This document shows, in pieces, positions 13,409-14,161 of a stretch of 14,161 nucleotides of DNA (the first letter of the stretch is position 1; each line of letters begins with the position of its first letter). The stretch spans positions 1 through 14,161 of the forward strand of contig JAICJW010000063.1 of assembly GCA_025928215.1 (NCBI GenBank), given 5' to 3'. The notes under the pieces were generated by a model, which had not been told where the DNA came from, made no database searches, and saw nothing but the letters and a program-made list of their open reading frames with translations. Made by a program: the position numbers and the translations under genes. This DNA comes from Chloroflexia bacterium. GTDB lineage: Bacteria; Chloroflexota; Chloroflexia; Thermomicrobiales; JALYUS01.

Positions 13409-14161
13409 TCAGGGCACGCGATCCGCGACGCCGAGCAGGAAGCAGAGCAGCGCCTTCTGGACATGCAGGCGATTCTCGGCCTGATCCCAGACGCGGGAGC
13501 GCGGCCCCTCGATCACCGCGTCGCTGATTTCCTCGCCCCGATGCGCCGGGAGGCAATGCAGCACCACCGCGTGCGGCGGCGCGACGGAGACAACGTTCGT
13601 GTCCACCGTCCAGTCCGAGAAGACGGCGCGGTGCTGCTCGACGCTCGTCTCCTGCCCCATGCTCGTCCAGACATCGGTATAGATCACATCGGCGTTCGCG
13701 GCGGCGCGGAGCGGATTCTGAAACGAGACCGCATCTCCGGCCGCGGCGATCTCCTCCCGTGGCGGCTGGAATGCATCGGGTGAGGAGAGGATGAGGTGAT
13801 AGCCGAAGAGCCGCGCCCCTTCGAGCCAGGAGCGGGCGGTGTTCGACGCGCCATTGCCGATATAGGCGATCCGTTTCCCCGCGATGCTCCCTCGCCCGAA
13901 AATCTCCTCGACGGTGAAGATATCCGCGAGAATCTGCACGGGGTGAGCGTCGTCGGTCAGCGCGTTGATGACGGGGACGGCGGCGGTCGCCATTTCCAGT
14001 AAGCGTTCCGTCGTGAAGGTGCGGTAGGCGATCGCATCGCAGTACCGTTCGAGGACGCGGGCGGCATCGCGGATTGGCTCGCGCGTGCCGAGGGCGATTT
14101 CGTGCGTCCCGAGCGTCAGTGGGTGCGCGCCGAGTTGCGCGATGCCGATCTCGAAGGAGCC
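13409..14161 (-). CDS. argF: Ornithine carbamoyltransferase, N-terminus beyond right edge
   Basis: The frame is open from the right edge for 250 residues to TGA 13409. It starts GSFEIGIAQLGAHPLTLG, which in this family directly follows the carbamoyl-phosphate STRTR motif, so roughly 55-60 residues are missing. Present are DAARVLERYCDAIAYR (32-47), the HPVQILAD motif (73-80), the second-domain start KRIAYIGNGASNTARSW (96-112), the ornithine loop DVWTSMGQE (163-171) and the signature HCLPAHRGEEI (202-212) with the catalytic Cys203. DVWTSMG and HCLP separate it from aspartate carbamoyltransferase. The enzyme makes citrulline from ornithine and carbamoyl phosphate in arginine synthesis in the cytoplasm. 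An intrinsic terminator follows, so it is not in one transcript with the aminotransferase. No other arg genes are seen in the window. Confidence 0.96.
   Translation of the reverse strand, partial: GSFEIGIAQLGAHPLTLGTHEIALGTREPIRDAARVLERYCDAIAYRTFTTERLLEMATAAVPVINALTDDAHPVQILADIFTVEEIFGRGSIAGKRIAYIGNGASNTARSWLEGARLFGYHLILSSPDAFQPPREEIAAAGDAVSFQNPLRAAANADVIYTDVWTSMGQETSVEQHRAVFSDWTVDTNVVSVAPPHAVVLHCLPAHRGEEISDAVIEGPRSRVWDQAENRLHVQKALLCFLLGVADRVP

Noticed and set aside
13068..13556. Minus-strand open frame of 162 codons between argF and the aminotransferase gene
   Set aside because: It runs through the 111-bp inverted repeat and the argF terminator and overlaps the argF 3' end in another frame. 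No family features.

Overview
The window is GC-rich chromosomal DNA, most likely from a Chloroflexota bacterium (Thermomicrobia-like or a neighbouring class). The main clue is the secreted protein at 5348-6901. Its N-terminal module carries the pattern FERRVLTY...FGNIGQHYYTWRY, which I know mainly from Chloroflexota exported proteins. Supporting clues are two Tat-type lipoproteins, one with a long Ser/Thr/Ala linker, a MurE of the non-DNPR type, and low-complexity inverted repeats between genes. This placement is by recognition only; no search was run.

Layout. Nine genes are on the minus strand and only aspS is on the plus strand. (1) 1-3108, minus: LacI-family regulator, then a Tat lipoprotein solute-binding protein, then a sulfatase cut by the left edge. 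The 36 and 24 bp gaps suggest one transcript for taking up and desulfating an organic sulfate, but no permease is in view. (2) 3109-3425: a divergent regulatory region with promoter-like hexamers, a 7-bp dyad and a possible 15-codon ORF that ends on the aspS ribosome binding site. (3) 3426-5276, plus: aspartyl-tRNA synthetase, probably non-discriminating, then a 22-bp perfect hairpin shared with the convergent gene. (4) 5348-6901, minus: a secreted modular protein. Upstream lie a 21-codon small ORF ending on its ribosome binding site and a 120-bp stretch of five consecutive hairpins. (5) 7266-8402, minus: a Tat lipoprotein beta-propeller related to TolB. (6) 8546-11732, minus: a tight cell-envelope cluster of a NYN/LabA protein, a FemX-like peptidyltransferase and MurE, the last two overlapping by ATGA. 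(7) 11815-13071, minus: a fold-type I PLP aminotransferase. (8) 13409-14161, minus: ornithine carbamoyltransferase (argF), N-terminus beyond the right edge, followed by a good intrinsic terminator.

How the genes fit. MurE adds the third amino acid of the peptidoglycan stem, and its NEDPR motif argues against meso-diaminopimelate. FemX-type enzymes extend a branch from the side chain of Lys or Orn at that position. The coupled femX-murE pair therefore suggests an Orn- or Lys-type wall with an aminoacyl branch. The NYN nuclease upstream is unexpected there.

A second theme is intergenic structure. Most gene 3' ends here carry an inverted repeat or long hairpin: a 22-bp hairpin, two dyads of 106 and 111 bp with related sequence, a 150-bp C/G-tract composite and a heptamer-based palindrome. 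Two of these supply the stop codon of the preceding gene. I found no CRISPR array, intact tRNA, rRNA, insertion sequence or defence system. The best candidates for something undescribed are the structured leader with small ORF at 6916-7129 and the repeat elements at gene ends. None of these is demonstrated.
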